60,056 bases of DNA from Rhodospirillaceae bacterium (GCA_009772935.1 WOUR01000052.1:1-60056), one strand, 5' to 3'. Numbered from the stretch's first letter, positions 33,281-42,229 are shown. The notes: generated from the letters alone by a model not told the origin. A program made the numbers and translations.

Positions 33281-34114
33281 CTACTTGATCATCTCTTTCA
33301 TGACCGGCGGCGCGGCCTTGGGATCGAGGCCGAAGTCGGCGATCGCCTGCTCGTACCACTTCTGGGTCTGGCCGCTCTTGTAGTAGTCGGCGAACTGCTT
33401 ATCGACCCAGTCGGTGAAGGCGGTGTCGCCTTTGCGCAGGGCCGCGCTCGAGGGCTGCGATTCGGCGGGCAGTGGCACCACGATCTTGCCCTTGCCCAGC
33501 CGCTGGCGGGCGGCGAGCAGCGGCGGATGGAACAGCAGCACGGCATCGACCCGGCCCGACTGGAAGGCGGCGATCGCCTCGGCATTGCCGGGGAAGCGCT
33601 GGATGTCGGCCTTGGGCGTGTGCTGGGTCGCCCAGCGGTCCATGGTCGAGGCCTGCGGCACGGCGATGCGTACGCCCTGCTTGTTGAGGTCTTCCCAGGT
33701 CTTGGCATTGAGGTCGTCGCGCGCCAGCACGGCGAGCGAGTACCAGAGCAGCGGCGATTCGGGGAAATTGGCGGCCTGCTTCCGCTCGGCCGTGGCGTCG
33801 AGCATGAACATGATGTCGATCTTGTCGCCCTGGAGGGCGGCGATCGCGTTGCCCCAGGTCACCTCGACCGGCTCGAACTTCACGCCGAGCTTCTGGGCCA
33901 TCGCCTTGCCCATCTCGACGCCGAGGCCCGACGCCCATTGGCCGGTCTTGGGATCCTTCGAGTACCAGGGCGGCGCCTGGGTGACGCCGACCCGCAGCAC
34001 GCCGCGCTTCTTCACCTCGTCGAGCGTGCCCTCGGCGCGCGCGGCGAACGGAATGGCCAGCGCGGCGGCACTCGCGGCCGCGACGGCGAACAACGAACGT
34101 CGATTGATGCTCAT
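33281..34114 (-). CDS. Amino-acid-type ABC transporter substrate-binding protein
   Basis: This 277-aa family 3 binding protein has a signal peptide (about 1-27, ending AARA) and then VKKRGVLRVGVTQAPPWYSKD, typical of polar amino-acid binders. GLGVEMGKAMAQKLGV and DIMFMLDATAERKQAANF are the usual ligand-pocket blocks; the RxxD-type Arg expected for an alpha-amino group is not obvious. It is periplasmic. Its start overlaps the GntR gene by 4 bases. Confidence 0.92.
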   Translation of the reverse strand: MSINRRSLFAVAAASAAALAIPFAARAEGTLDEVKKRGVLRVGVTQAPPWYSKDPKTGQWASGLGVEMGKAMAQKLGVKFEPVEVTWGNAIAALQGDKIDIMFMLDATAERKQAANFPESPLLWYSLAVLARDDLNAKTWEDLNKQGVRIAVPQASTMDRWATQHTPKADIQRFPGNAEAIAAFQSGRVDAVLLFHPPLLAARQRLGKGKIVVPLPAESQPSSAALRKGDTAFTDWVDKQFADYYKSGQTQKWYEQAIADFGLDPKAAPPVMKEMIK

Positions 34115-34845
34115 GATTTGACTCCCCTCTTTGGCTTCCCCGACAGACCCGGCATCGAGCGCAGGAATTTCTCCGTCGTCTCGACGCCGCGACGCATGTG
34201 ATCGGCGATCTCGGCCTTCATCGCGTCGAAATCCGCGCCGAAAGCCGCCTCGATGTAGCTGTCATGGCTGTCTCGCTTCGGCCCGCGCCGTCCATGCGCG
34301 CGATGATGCGCCGCCCAGTAGAGCTGCAGCCGGCCGCGCAGGCCGTGCCAGGCGCGCTGCAGGAGCTTGTGGCCGCTCGCCTCGTAGACGAGGCCGTGGA
34401 CGTCGAGTTCGTTCAGGATGCTGGCGCGGTCGTCGCCGGCATCGATCGAGGCGATCAGCACGTCGTTGCGCCGCCGGAGCTCGGCGCGGAACCGGTCGTC
34501 GCGGCGCGGCCAGACCTGCTCGAAGGCGAAGGTCTCCAGCACCGTGCGCAGCGAGTAGATCTCGTGGACATCCTCGACCGAGAGTTCGGCGACATGCGTG
34601 CCGGTGTAGGGCACGGTCACGACCAGCCCCTCCTCGATCAACTGCCGCAGCGCCTCGCGCAGCGGCCCGCGGCTGACGTCGAACCGCTCCGACAAAGCGG
34701 TCTCGACCAGCGGCGCGCCCGGCGGAATGTCGCCCGCCAGGATCGCGAGCCGCAGCCGCTCGACGATGTGCGCACGCAGGGTCGCCTTCGGCACCCGCTC
34801 GAAAAGCGCGTCCGCTCCCGGCGTCGAAAGATCGGAAATGGCCAA
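34111..34845 (-). CDS. GntR family (FadR/FCD type) transcriptional regulator
   Basis: This 244-aa regulator has an N-terminal winged helix (HIVERLRLAILAGDIPPG, then SERFDVSRGPLREALRQL about 52-70) and an all-helical FCD ligand domain, with metal-binding candidates Asp and His in NELDVHGLVYEASGH. It is the first gene of the transporter operon gntR-SBP-permease-permease-ATPase-aminotransferase, so it most likely regulates it in response to the transported compound. Confidence 0.9.
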   Translation of the reverse strand: MAISDLSTPGADALFERVPKATLRAHIVERLRLAILAGDIPPGAPLVETALSERFDVSRGPLREALRQLIEEGLVVTVPYTGTHVAELSVEDVHEIYSLRTVLETFAFEQVWPRRDDRFRAELRRRNDVLIASIDAGDDRASILNELDVHGLVYEASGHKLLQRAWHGLRGRLQLYWAAHHRAHGRRGPKRDSHDSYIEAAFGADFDAMKAEIADHMRRGVETTEKFLRSMPGLSGKPKRGVKS

Positions 34846-34943
34846 ATTGCCCTCGGAATGACGGATCGTCGATTGTCAACAATGTGTCACGACGGACCGC
34901 GAGCACACAACAAAAACCTCGGACTCTCGCCACCCGGCCGGAA

Positions 34944-35588
34944 CTAGAGGTAGCAGGTCAGTCGTTTGCCCGGCAGGAGATCATAGGGCGCCTGCCATCC
35001 GGGAATCTGCGCCAGGCGCGAGAGCCACGCCTGTACGGCAGGATGGCTGACCGCCAGGTCATAGCCGGCCTCACCCTTCGGAAAGGACAGATAGGCCATC
35101 AGGGAAATGTCGGCGATCGTCGGCCGGTCGCCAATCACGAACGGGCGCTCCAGCAGGTGGACGTTCAGGATCGTCAGATAGTCGTCGAGACGCCGGCGCA
35201 TATGGGCCATCACGGCGGGATCGGGTGAGGGCGTAAACGCCCGATAGTAACGGTAGGGCGCCATGTAGCCGCTGAGCTTGTGGTTGTCCCAGAAGAGCCA
35301 GCGAAGGATTTCGAACTTCTCCTCGCCGCTCCGTCCCCCGAACTGGCCGTAGCGTTCCGCGAGCCGCAGCAGGATCGGCGCGGTCTGGGTGAGGCGTTGC
35401 CCACCCTCCTCCAGAACCGGGATTTCGCCCATGACATTGACACGGGCACGCCACTCGGGTGTTCGCGTGACGCCCCCACCGAAGTCGGTCCAGACCGGCT
35501 CGAAGTCCTGGCCGCACAGCGTGAGCATCAGCGCCAGCTTGTAGCTGTTGCCGGACTCCGGGAAGTAATGCAGGCGATAGCTGGTCAT
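34944..35588 (-). CDS. Glutathione S-transferase family protein
   Basis: This protein of about 214 aa starts SYRLHYFPESGNSYKLALML, a thioredoxin-fold GST N-domain with Ser/Asn before the first helix. EIPVLEEGGQRLTQTAPILL holds the cis-Pro and gamma-glutamyl-binding segments. The C-terminal helical domain carries RPTIADISLMAYL. The start is 35588 or 35600 (no clear Shine-Dalgarno separates them). It lies downstream of LysR on the same strand with a 112-base gap. The role is unknown. Confidence 0.85.
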   Translation of the reverse strand: MTSYRLHYFPESGNSYKLALMLTLCGQDFEPVWTDFGGGVTRTPEWRARVNVMGEIPVLEEGGQRLTQTAPILLRLAERYGQFGGRSGEEKFEILRWLFWDNHKLSGYMAPYRYYRAFTPSPDPAVMAHMRRRLDDYLTILNVHLLERPFVIGDRPTIADISLMAYLSFPKGEAGYDLAVSHPAVQAWLSRLAQIPGWQAPYDLLPGKRLTCYL

Positions 35589-35700
35589 GCGCGACGCCAT
35601 TCTCAGTACGCAGTCTTTGATGCTGCGAACGTAGAGCCCGCCGCCCGGTGCGACCATTCAGTTCTCAGCCGATGACTTGAGGAACCGTCAACGCCGCCCC

Positions 35701-36585
35701 TCAGGCGGCAACGGCGGTTTCGCCCATCAACCAGCTCCGGAAGAGATCGAACCGGTTCGACTCGACGCGATCGGTCCGCCGCACGAGATGGAAGCTTCTG
35801 GAGAGCGTCACGTCATCCCGCCAGAGGCGCAGGAGCCGGCCGCTCTCGAGATAAGGCCGCACCAGGGGATCGAGGCCGATGGCGACTCCTAGTCCGGCGG
35901 CTGCCGCCTCGTAGACAAGCTGAAGATTGTCGAAGCTCTTGTGACGACCCTGGCCAGAGCCGATGCCGGCGTGCCGAAACCATTCCGGCCAGAAATCGGG
36001 CTGATGACCGGATCCAATGAGAGTCTGTCGCGCGAGGTCGGCTGGGCTCTCGAGCCGATTGCGGGCGACGAAGTCCGGACTCGCGACCGGATATGCCTTT
36101 ATCGGCAGGAACCTCTGTCCGACCGTTCCCGGCCAGGGCCCGAGACCCAGGCGAATGGCGCAGTCGAGATCGTCGCGCTCGCGCAGATCCACGATATCCG
36201 GTGAGGTCTCGATTTCGACCTCAAGCCCGGCGAGACGCAATCGGCTTCGCGCAAGCCTGGGCACCAGCCAGTTCGCGGCAAAGGTCGGGATGACGCTGAC
36301 CTTGAAAGCGTCACGGCGAACCGACCACGTGGCGGCGATCGTCGCCTTCCACAGGCAATCCCAGGCGGGCCCCAGTTCCGAGAAGTATTTCTCGCCCGCC
36401 TCGGTGAGGCTGAGGCCTCGTGGCTGGCGGTCGAAGAGTTTAGCGCCGAGGTAGCGCTCCAGGATCTGGATCCTGCGGCTCACCGCCGGGACCGTTATGT
36501 TCAACCTTGCCGCGGCTTGCGCGAGATTGCCGGCACGCGCCACGACGACGAAGGCCTCGATGGATCGCAGGGGAAGCTGGCTCAT
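35701..36585 (-). CDS. LysR family transcriptional regulator (GcvA-like)
   Basis: This 294-aa protein has the LysR helix-turn-helix at the N-terminus (LAQAAARLNITVPAVSRRIQ) and an effector-binding domain typical of the GcvA group (PTFAANWLVPRL, EIETSPDIVDLRERDDLDCAI). It is 41 bases after cynS on the same strand. LysR proteins control cynS in enterobacteria (CynR, divergent there), but this protein is not clearly CynR, so a role in cyanate response is only possible. Confidence 0.88.
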   Translation of the reverse strand: MSQLPLRSIEAFVVVARAGNLAQAAARLNITVPAVSRRIQILERYLGAKLFDRQPRGLSLTEAGEKYFSELGPAWDCLWKATIAATWSVRRDAFKVSVIPTFAANWLVPRLARSRLRLAGLEVEIETSPDIVDLRERDDLDCAIRLGLGPWPGTVGQRFLPIKAYPVASPDFVARNRLESPADLARQTLIGSGHQPDFWPEWFRHAGIGSGQGRHKSFDNLQLVYEAAAAGLGVAIGLDPLVRPYLESGRLLRLWRDDVTLSRSFHLVRRTDRVESNRFDLFRSWLMGETAVAA

Positions 36586-36626
36586 GAAGCCAGTCTACCC
36601 CCGCGCCGCAACGTCCGGGATAGGCC

Positions 36627-37073
36627 TCAGTACGTCTTGTAGCCCAGGAACTTGCCCGACATGGCGATCTTCACGCGGTCGCCCTTCTGGTCGGGCTGGC
36701 GCTCCATCGTCATGTCGAAGTCGATGGCGGACATGATGCCGTCGCCGAACTCCTCCTGGATCAGCTCCTTCCAGGTCGTGCCGTAGACCTGCACCAGCTC
36801 GTAGAAGCGGTAGATCAGCGGGTCGGTCGGGGGGACCTGGGGCAGCGAGCCGCGATAGGGCACTTCCTGCAGCAGCAGGACTTCTTCCTTGCCCAGGCCG
36901 AACAGCTTGCCGGCCTTGGTGGCCTGCTCCTTGGTCATCTTCATCTGGCCCATGCAGGCCGCGGTGACGATGATCTTCGAGGCGCCGCCGATCTTCTTGG
37001 CGATCTCCTCCCAGGTCAGCTCTTTCATGCGCTTGGCCGTCAGGATCTTCTCTGTCACTTCAGCCCGCTTCAT
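36627..37073 (-). CDS. cynS: Cyanate hydratase (cyanase)
   Basis: Cyanase converts cyanate and bicarbonate to ammonia and carbon dioxide via carbamate. The 148-aa protein aligns end to end with the decameric enzyme. Catalytic residues are Arg89, Glu92 (in IYRFYELVQVYG) and Ser115 (GIMSAIDF), matching Arg96, Glu99 and Ser122 of E. coli with a constant offset. The start overlaps the ATPase stop (ATGA). The importer genes upstream supply cyanate, and the released ammonia can serve as nitrogen. Confidence 0.97.
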   Translation of the reverse strand: MKRAEVTEKILTAKRMKELTWEEIAKKIGGASKIIVTAACMGQMKMTKEQATKAGKLFGLGKEEVLLLQEVPYRGSLPQVPPTDPLIYRFYELVQVYGTTWKELIQEEFGDGIMSAIDFDMTMERQPDQKGDRVKIAMSGKFLGYKTY

Positions 37074-37978
37074 TGCCGTCTCCCGGTTGTTGTCAAAGGT
37101 ACGATCTCGGCCGGCGGGTTGACCGCCGACAATCCCGGCTTCACCAGCTTGGGCCGCCGCGGGTCGTAGCCGTGCGCGGCGATCTCCTGGTCGAACGCCT
37201 TCGAGCGGTTGACAAGGAATTCCACGAGGTGGTTGCGGATCGCGTAGTACTGCGGATGGCGGTGCAGGTCGTTCCGGTGCCGCTCATTCTTCGGCATGGT
37301 GTTGACCACGATCTCGGCAATGCGCGCGCCCGGCCCGTTGGTCATCAGCACGATCCTGTCGGCAAGCAGAATCGCCTCGTCCACGTCGTGGGTGATCATG
37401 AACACGGTCTGCTGCGTATCGGCGCAGATGCGCAGCACCTCGTCCTGCAGCATGCCGCGGGTCAGCGCATCGAGCGCGCTGAACGGCTCGTCCATCAGCA
37501 GCATCTTGGGCTGTATCGAGAGCGCGCGGGCGATGCCGACCCGCTGCTTCATGCCGCCCGAGAGTTGCGCCGGCCGCTTGTTCTCCGCGCCCGCGAGGCC
37601 GACCAGTTGGATGAAGCGCATCGCATGATCGCGCACCTTGGCGCGATCCCAGGTCGGCCAGCGCGACGAGACGGCGAAGGCGATGTTGCCCATCACCGTC
37701 ATCCACGGCAGCAGCGCATGGCCCTGGAAGATGACGGCGCGGTCGAGGCTCGGCCCGTCGATCTCGCGATTGTCGACGATGACGGCGCCGCCGCTCGGAC
37801 GGTCGAGCCCCGCCAGCACGTTCAGGATCGTGGTCTTGCCGCAGCCGGAATGGCCGATCAGGCAGCAGAACTCGCCCTTGTCGATTCCGAACCAGACATC
37901 CTCGAAGATGGCCGGCTGGCCGGTCTCGCCGAAGCGGCGCGCCAGTCCTTCGACGCTGATGAGCGGACGGTTCTCCAT
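37070..37978 (-). CDS. Nitrate/cyanate-type ABC transporter ATP-binding protein
   Basis: This 302-aa ATPase of the NrtD/CynD/SsuB group has Walker A GHSGCGKTT (about 42-50), signature LSGGMKQR, Walker B LLMDEPFSALDALTR and ITHDVDEA. The GHALLPWMTVMGNIAF block is typical of nitrate/cyanate transporters. A C-terminal tail of about 60 residues (from PKNERHRNDLHRHP) also resembles NrtD. It lies 8 bases after the permease and overlaps cynS, so cyanate is the likely substrate. Confidence 0.9.
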   Translation of the reverse strand: MENRPLISVEGLARRFGETGQPAIFEDVWFGIDKGEFCCLIGHSGCGKTTILNVLAGLDRPSGGAVIVDNREIDGPSLDRAVIFQGHALLPWMTVMGNIAFAVSSRWPTWDRAKVRDHAMRFIQLVGLAGAENKRPAQLSGGMKQRVGIARALSIQPKMLLMDEPFSALDALTRGMLQDEVLRICADTQQTVFMITHDVDEAILLADRIVLMTNGPGARIAEIVVNTMPKNERHRNDLHRHPQYYAIRNHLVEFLVNRSKAFDQEIAAHGYDPRRPKLVKPGLSAVNPPAEIVPLTTTGRRQ

Positions 37979-37985
37979 GGCGCGC

Positions 37986-38834
37986 CTATTCCGGATAGGT
38001 GACGAGCTTGGCGAGGTACGCCAGGCCCTGGTCGAGCAGGAGGCCGACCAGGCCGATCAGCAGGATCGCGGTCACGATGTTGGCGATCGAGAGGTTGTTC
38101 CACTCGTTCCATACGAAGTAGCCGATGCCGGTACCGCCCACGAGCATCTCGGCCGCCACGATCACCAGCCAGGCAATGCCCACGGAGATGCGCATCCCCG
38201 TCATGATGGTCGGCGCCGCGGCGGGCAGGATCACCTTGAACGCCGTGCGGAACGGGCCGACCTCGAGCGTACGCGCCACGTTCAGCCATTCCTTGCGCAC
38301 GCTGCCGACGCCGAAGGCGGTGTTGATCAGCATCGGCCAGATCGAGCAGATGAAGATCACGAAGATCGAGGAGATGGCGCTGTCCTTGATCGTGTAGAGG
38401 GCGAGCGGCATCCAGGCGAGCGGCGACACCGGCTTCAGGATCTGGATGAAGGGATCGAGCGCGCGATAGACCAAGGGCGACATGCCGATCAGGAAGCCCA
38501 GCGGAATCGCCACCACGGCGGCCAGGCCGAAGCCCAGCAGCACGCGGCCCAGCGAATAGGCGAGCTGGATGCCGATGCCCTTGTCGTTGCTGCCGCGCAC
38601 GTAGAAGGGATCGGCGAGGTGCTTCCAGATCGTGGCGCCGATGTCGGCCGGCGTCGGCATCGCCGACTTGGAGCCGGCGGCCGCCGCGGCCCCCACCAGC
38701 TTGGCGTATTCCGGATCCATCGCCGGGCCGCTGGCCGCCGTCGGCATCGTGGCGACCTGCCAGATGCCGACGATGGCCACGAAGATCAGCACAGACAGCA
38801 GCCCCGCCCGCAGCCCGAGCGAGTTCTTCAGCAT
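37986..38834 (-). CDS. Nitrate/cyanate-type ABC transporter permease
   Basis: This 282-aa membrane protein is of the NrtB/CynB type, with about six membrane segments and the family loop EWLNVARTLEVGPFRTAFKV followed by ILPAAAPTIMTGMRIS. It ends 8 bases before the ATPase. A 109-base palindromic repeat lies between it and the binding-protein gene upstream, which could lower expression of the permease relative to the binder. Confidence 0.9.
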   Translation of the reverse strand: MLKNSLGLRAGLLSVLIFVAIVGIWQVATMPTAASGPAMDPEYAKLVGAAAAAGSKSAMPTPADIGATIWKHLADPFYVRGSNDKGIGIQLAYSLGRVLLGFGLAAVVAIPLGFLIGMSPLVYRALDPFIQILKPVSPLAWMPLALYTIKDSAISSIFVIFICSIWPMLINTAFGVGSVRKEWLNVARTLEVGPFRTAFKVILPAAAPTIMTGMRISVGIAWLVIVAAEMLVGGTGIGYFVWNEWNNLSIANIVTAILLIGLVGLLLDQGLAYLAKLVTYPE

Positions 38835-38863
38835 GCGTGTCCCTCATGCACCACAAACAAAGC

Positions 38864-38972
38864 CCTCATCCTGAGGAGCGAGCGCAGCGAGCGTCTCGAA
38901 GGATGAGCCAAGGACACCGTGCCTACGGCCCATCCTTCGAGACGGCTGCTGCGCAGCCTCCTCAGGATGAGG
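38864..38972. repeat. Large interspersed palindromic repeat (about 109 bp)
   Basis: The left arm begins CCTCATCCTGAGGAGC at 38864 and the right arm ends CTCCTCAGGATGAGG at 38972. Inner arms GTCTCGAAGGATG and CATCCTTCGAGAC are also complementary. This is the layout of palindromic elements scattered between genes in many alphaproteobacterial chromosomes. It sits between the permease and the binding-protein gene of the cyanate operon. Confidence 0.85.
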
Positions 38973-39005
38973 TCGGTGTTTGGTCCCGACGACGAAGTCA
39001 CCGGC

Positions 39006-40373
39006 TCAGCTCCGCTTGATGGCGAAGCTGTTCACGTACTCGGCGGGCTTGGCCGGATCGAAGGGCTTGCCCATCACCACGATCGTCTTCTTCGACGGGT
39101 CGGGCGGGGTGAGGCCCATCTCCTTCATCATGTTCGCCGTGTCGGTGGCGAGATAGACCTCGGACGCGACCTTGGCGTAGTCGACATCGCCCTTGAGCTG
39201 ACCCCAGCGCTTCATCTGGGTCATGATCCAGATGGCGAACTGGTTCCATGGGAAGGGATCGAAGTCGATGCGGTTGGGGTCCTTCTTCACCCCGCCCAGC
39301 CCGTCGGCATAGGTGCCGGTCAGGATCTGCTCCAGCACCGTCTCCGGCTGGTTCAGGTAGTTGGCCGGCGCGATCGCCTTGGCGATCTCCTTGCGGTTCT
39401 CCTGCTTGTGGGCGTAGGCGGTCGCGTCGATGATCGCCTTGAGCAGCGCGCGATAGGAGTTCGGATTCTGGGTCGCGAACTCCTTGCTGACGGTGAAGGC
39501 GCAGCAGGGATGGCCGTCCCACAGTTCCTTGGTCAGCAGGTGGATGAAGCCGATGCCGTCGAACACGGCGCGCTGGTTGAACGGGTCGGGGCCGAGATAG
39601 CCGTCGATATTGTCGGCGCGCAGGTTGGCCACCATCTCGGGCGGCGGCACCGAACGGATGGAAATGTCCTTGTCGGGGTCGAGGCCCGCCTCCGCCACGT
39701 AGTAGCGCAGCAGATAGTTGTGCATCGAATAGTCGAACGGCACGGCGAAGCGGAAGCCCTTCCAGTCCTTCGGGTTGCGCTTGTCCTTGTGCTTGTTCGC
39801 GAGCGTGATCGCCTGGCCGTTGATGTTCTCGATCGCCGGCATCGTCCACGGCACCGGATTGGAGCCGACGCCAAGGGAGATCGCGAGCGGCATCGGCGAG
39901 AGCATGTGCGAGGCGTCGTATTCCCGGGCCAGCGACTTGTCGCGGATCACCGCCCAGCCGGCCGTCTTCACGACTTCGACGTTCAGCCCCTGCTTGGAAT
40001 AGAAGCCCATCGGATGGGCCATGATGATCGGCGTGGCGCAGGTGATCGGAATGAAACCGACCTTGAGGTCCTTCTTCTCCGGCGCACCCCCCTGGGCGAA
40101 GGCCTCGCGCGCCGCGCCGAGCGGCAGGACGGACGAGATGGCGGCCATCGCGGTGGCGGCGCCGACCGTCTTCAGGAACTGCCGGCGCTGGGCGTCGACC
40201 GGGAACACGGCGCGCAGGACGGCGGCATCGACGACCCGGTTCCAGCGGTCCTCCTCGCCGGCCGGCACGGCCGCGGCCGTCAGCCGGGCATGATCGGCCT
40301 GGGCATGATTGCCACCGCAGCTGCAGCCGCCGCGGCCGAGCAGGGCCTTCGGGTCGAACGGGTCCTTGAACAT
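39006..40373 (-). CDS. Nitrate/cyanate-type ABC transporter substrate-binding protein with Cys-rich leader and Tat signal
   Basis: This 455-aa CmpA/NrtA-group binding protein has a twin-arginine motif RRQFLK at 63-68 followed by a hydrophobic stretch ending AFAQ at 94, so export is probably by Tat after a 60-residue leader. That leader contains CSCGGNH at 17-23. Mature blocks LKVGFIPITCATPIIMAHPMGFY and NIDGYLGPDPFNQRAVF are typical. GGAGG lies 5 bases before the start. It heads the operon with permease, ATPase and cynS. Confidence 0.9.
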   Translation of the reverse strand: MFKDPFDPKALLGRGGCSCGGNHAQADHARLTAAAVPAGEEDRWNRVVDAAVLRAVFPVDAQRRQFLKTVGAATAMAAISSVLPLGAAREAFAQGGAPEKKDLKVGFIPITCATPIIMAHPMGFYSKQGLNVEVVKTAGWAVIRDKSLAREYDASHMLSPMPLAISLGVGSNPVPWTMPAIENINGQAITLANKHKDKRNPKDWKGFRFAVPFDYSMHNYLLRYYVAEAGLDPDKDISIRSVPPPEMVANLRADNIDGYLGPDPFNQRAVFDGIGFIHLLTKELWDGHPCCAFTVSKEFATQNPNSYRALLKAIIDATAYAHKQENRKEIAKAIAPANYLNQPETVLEQILTGTYADGLGGVKKDPNRIDFDPFPWNQFAIWIMTQMKRWGQLKGDVDYAKVASEVYLATDTANMMKEMGLTPPDPSKKTIVVMGKPFDPAKPAEYVNSFAIKRS

Positions 40374-40758
40374 CGAAGCCTCCTCCAAGTCTTCACGCCG
40401 GCACGTCTTGACGCGGGCGCGCTTGGAGGGTCGAAAGGCAAGCCGTGTGCCAATCGCCCACGACGTGCGAAAACCGCTGAAAATCCCGCGGTCGCCGCCG
40501 TGTCTGCTCAATTTTTCAGCAGATTCTCCCGACTCGTTCTGCGGAATCCCCGGATTCGAATCTTAACGTTGGGGATTAAATTCATGGAATCCCTGACTCT
40601 TTCCCCGTTTTACACGGCCATTTCTTATTGCGCCCTTAGCCATCCTTTGGCAGGCTACAGCTAGTGGGTTGTTGGGTACCCACCACGATATGTCGACCAG
40701 CCGCCTCAAGAATGGCTCCTGATGGGCCGCACGGCGGAAATGGTTGGGGAGCGGGTCG
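40374..40758. other. Divergent intergenic region, cyanate operon / ybjN
   Basis: These 385 bases contain no gene I can support. They must hold the promoter of the cyanate transporter operon (minus) and of the YbjN gene (plus). Short inverted repeats are seen: GCTGAAAAT about 40487 with ATTTTTCAGC about 40511-40520, GGGATT/AATCCC near 40573-40595, and TGGGTACCCA near 40673-40682. I could not fix a convincing -35/-10 or sigma-54 site. Confidence 0.5.
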
Positions 40759-41268
40759 ATGGCGTTATCGCGACATGAGCGGACCAGACGGAAAGCCGAC
40801 CTCAACCCGCTCGAGATGATCGAGAGGGTTGTTGCCGCCAACGATTGGCCGTTCGACCGGACCTCGGACCGGGAGATTGCCGTCGAGGTCGCGGGCCGCT
40901 GGTGCGACTACCGCATGTTCTTCAGCTGGCGCGACGATGTCGAGGCGCTGCACTTCACCTGCGCCTACGACGTCCGTATCCCGGTCGAGCGGCACAGCGA
41001 CATCCACTGCCTGCTCGGCCTGATCAACGAGAAGATGTGGCTGGGTCACTTCGATCTTTGGAGCGAAGAAGGCCTGCCGATGTTCCGCCACGCCATCCCG
41101 CTGCGCGGGACCAACGGCCTGATGGCGGAACAGCTGAACGACCTCGTCGAGGTGGCGATCACCGAGAGCGAGCGCTTCTATCCCGCCTTTCAGTACGTCG
41201 TCTGGGCCGGCAAGAGCCCCGCCGACGCGTTGACCGCCTCGATCCTCGAGACGGTCGGCGAAGCCTGA
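40759..41268 (+). CDS. YbjN domain-containing protein
   Basis: This 169-aa protein belongs to the YbjN family (type III secretion chaperone-like fold), which has no defined biochemical role. MIERVVAANDWPFDRTSDRE and VEVAGRWCDYRMFFSWRDD are its N-terminal blocks. The start ATG 40759 has GGGGAG 7 bases upstream; a TTG 5 codons before is less likely. In many alphaproteobacteria this gene is next to proC, which here lies 16 kb away. Confidence 0.85.
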   Translation: MALSRHERTRRKADLNPLEMIERVVAANDWPFDRTSDREIAVEVAGRWCDYRMFFSWRDDVEALHFTCAYDVRIPVERHSDIHCLLGLINEKMWLGHFDLWSEEGLPMFRHAIPLRGTNGLMAEQLNDLVEVAITESERFYPAFQYVVWAGKSPADALTASILETVGEA

Positions 41269-41334
41269 GCCGACAAGGACCTTCCGACGCCCCCTCTCGC
41301 TAAAACCAACAATACAACGTTCGGATAGTCCCAG

Positions 41335-41362
41335 CGGCGCCGATCCCCCCGGATCGGCGCCG
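41335..41362 (+). terminator. Strong hairpin between ybjN and lgt
   Basis: CGGCGCCGATCC (41335-41346) pairs perfectly with GGATCGGCGCCG (41351-41362) with a CCCC loop, then CGACGATTTTA. The T tail is weak, so it may end ybjN transcripts or form part of the lgt leader. Confidence 0.6.
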
Positions 41363-41407
41363 CGACGATTTTAGGGACGCGATTCCCCCGCTATAAGGGT
41401 CGCCCTC

Positions 41408-42229
41408 ATGAACACCCTCTCCGCGACTCTCCTGGCGATCCCCTACCCGCAGATCGACCCGGTCCTGGTCCAGCTCGGGCCCTTCGCCATCCGCTGGTAC
41501 GCGCTTGCCTACATTGCCGGCCTGGTGATCGGCTGGCAGGTCATGCGCCGCGTCTGCGAGCAGCCACCCAAGGTGCTGTCCCCGCTCAAGATCGACGATT
41601 TCCTGCTGTGGGCGGCGCTCGGCGTCATCCTGGGCGGACGGCTGGGCTACGTGCTGTTCTACAAGCCGGGCTTCTACATCGAGCATCCGCTGGCCGCGCT
41701 TACCCTGTGGGAGGGCGGCATGTCGTTCCACGGCGGCCTGCTGGGCGTGATCGCCGCCATCCTGCTCTTTGCCATGCGCAACAAGGCCGACCCCTTCATG
41801 CTGTCGGACCTGGTGGCGATCGTGGCGCCGCTCGGCCTGTTCTTCGGCCGCCTCGCCAACTTCATCAACGGCGAGCTGTGGGGCAGGATCAGCGACGTGC
41901 CGTGGGCCATGGTGTTTCCGCGCGGCGGCCCGCTGCCGCGCCATCCCAGCCAGCTCTACCAGGCGTTCTTCGAGGGCGTGCTGCTGACCCTGGTCGTGGT
42001 CGCGGTGTGGAAGCTCACCCAGGGCCGCCGCCGGCCCGGCCTGCTGACCGGCGTGTTCTGCGCCGGCTATGGCCTGGCCCGCATCGTGGGCGAGCTCTTC
42101 CGCGAGCCCGACGCGCATCTCGGCTACCTGTGGGGCCCGATCACCATGGGCATGCTGCTGTCGCTGCCGGTGCTGCTGTTTGGCGTCTGGGTGATCCTGC
42201 GCGCCTACCGCAAGCCCGTCCTGCCGTGA
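41408..42229 (+). CDS. lgt: Prolipoprotein diacylglyceryl transferase
   Basis: Lgt attaches diacylglycerol from phosphatidylglycerol to the lipobox Cys of prolipoproteins in the inner membrane. The 273-aa protein has seven hydrophobic segments, the signature FFGRLANFINGELWGR with its essential Arg, the SFHGGLLG segment containing the His of the active site, and HPSQLYQAFFEG. It is the first gene of lgt-midA-pgeF, with 24 bases to the next. Confidence 0.96.
   Translation: MNTLSATLLAIPYPQIDPVLVQLGPFAIRWYALAYIAGLVIGWQVMRRVCEQPPKVLSPLKIDDFLLWAALGVILGGRLGYVLFYKPGFYIEHPLAALTLWEGGMSFHGGLLGVIAAILLFAMRNKADPFMLSDLVAIVAPLGLFFGRLANFINGELWGRISDVPWAMVFPRGGPLPRHPSQLYQAFFEGVLLTLVVVAVWKLTQGRRRPGLLTGVFCAGYGLARIVGELFREPDAHLGYLWGPITMGMLLSLPVLLFGVWVILRAYRKPVLP

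Noticed and set aside
40374..40758. Sigma-54 promoter for the cyanate operon
   Set aside because: TGGC-like stretches (for example near 40655) do not have the right spacing to a GC pair.
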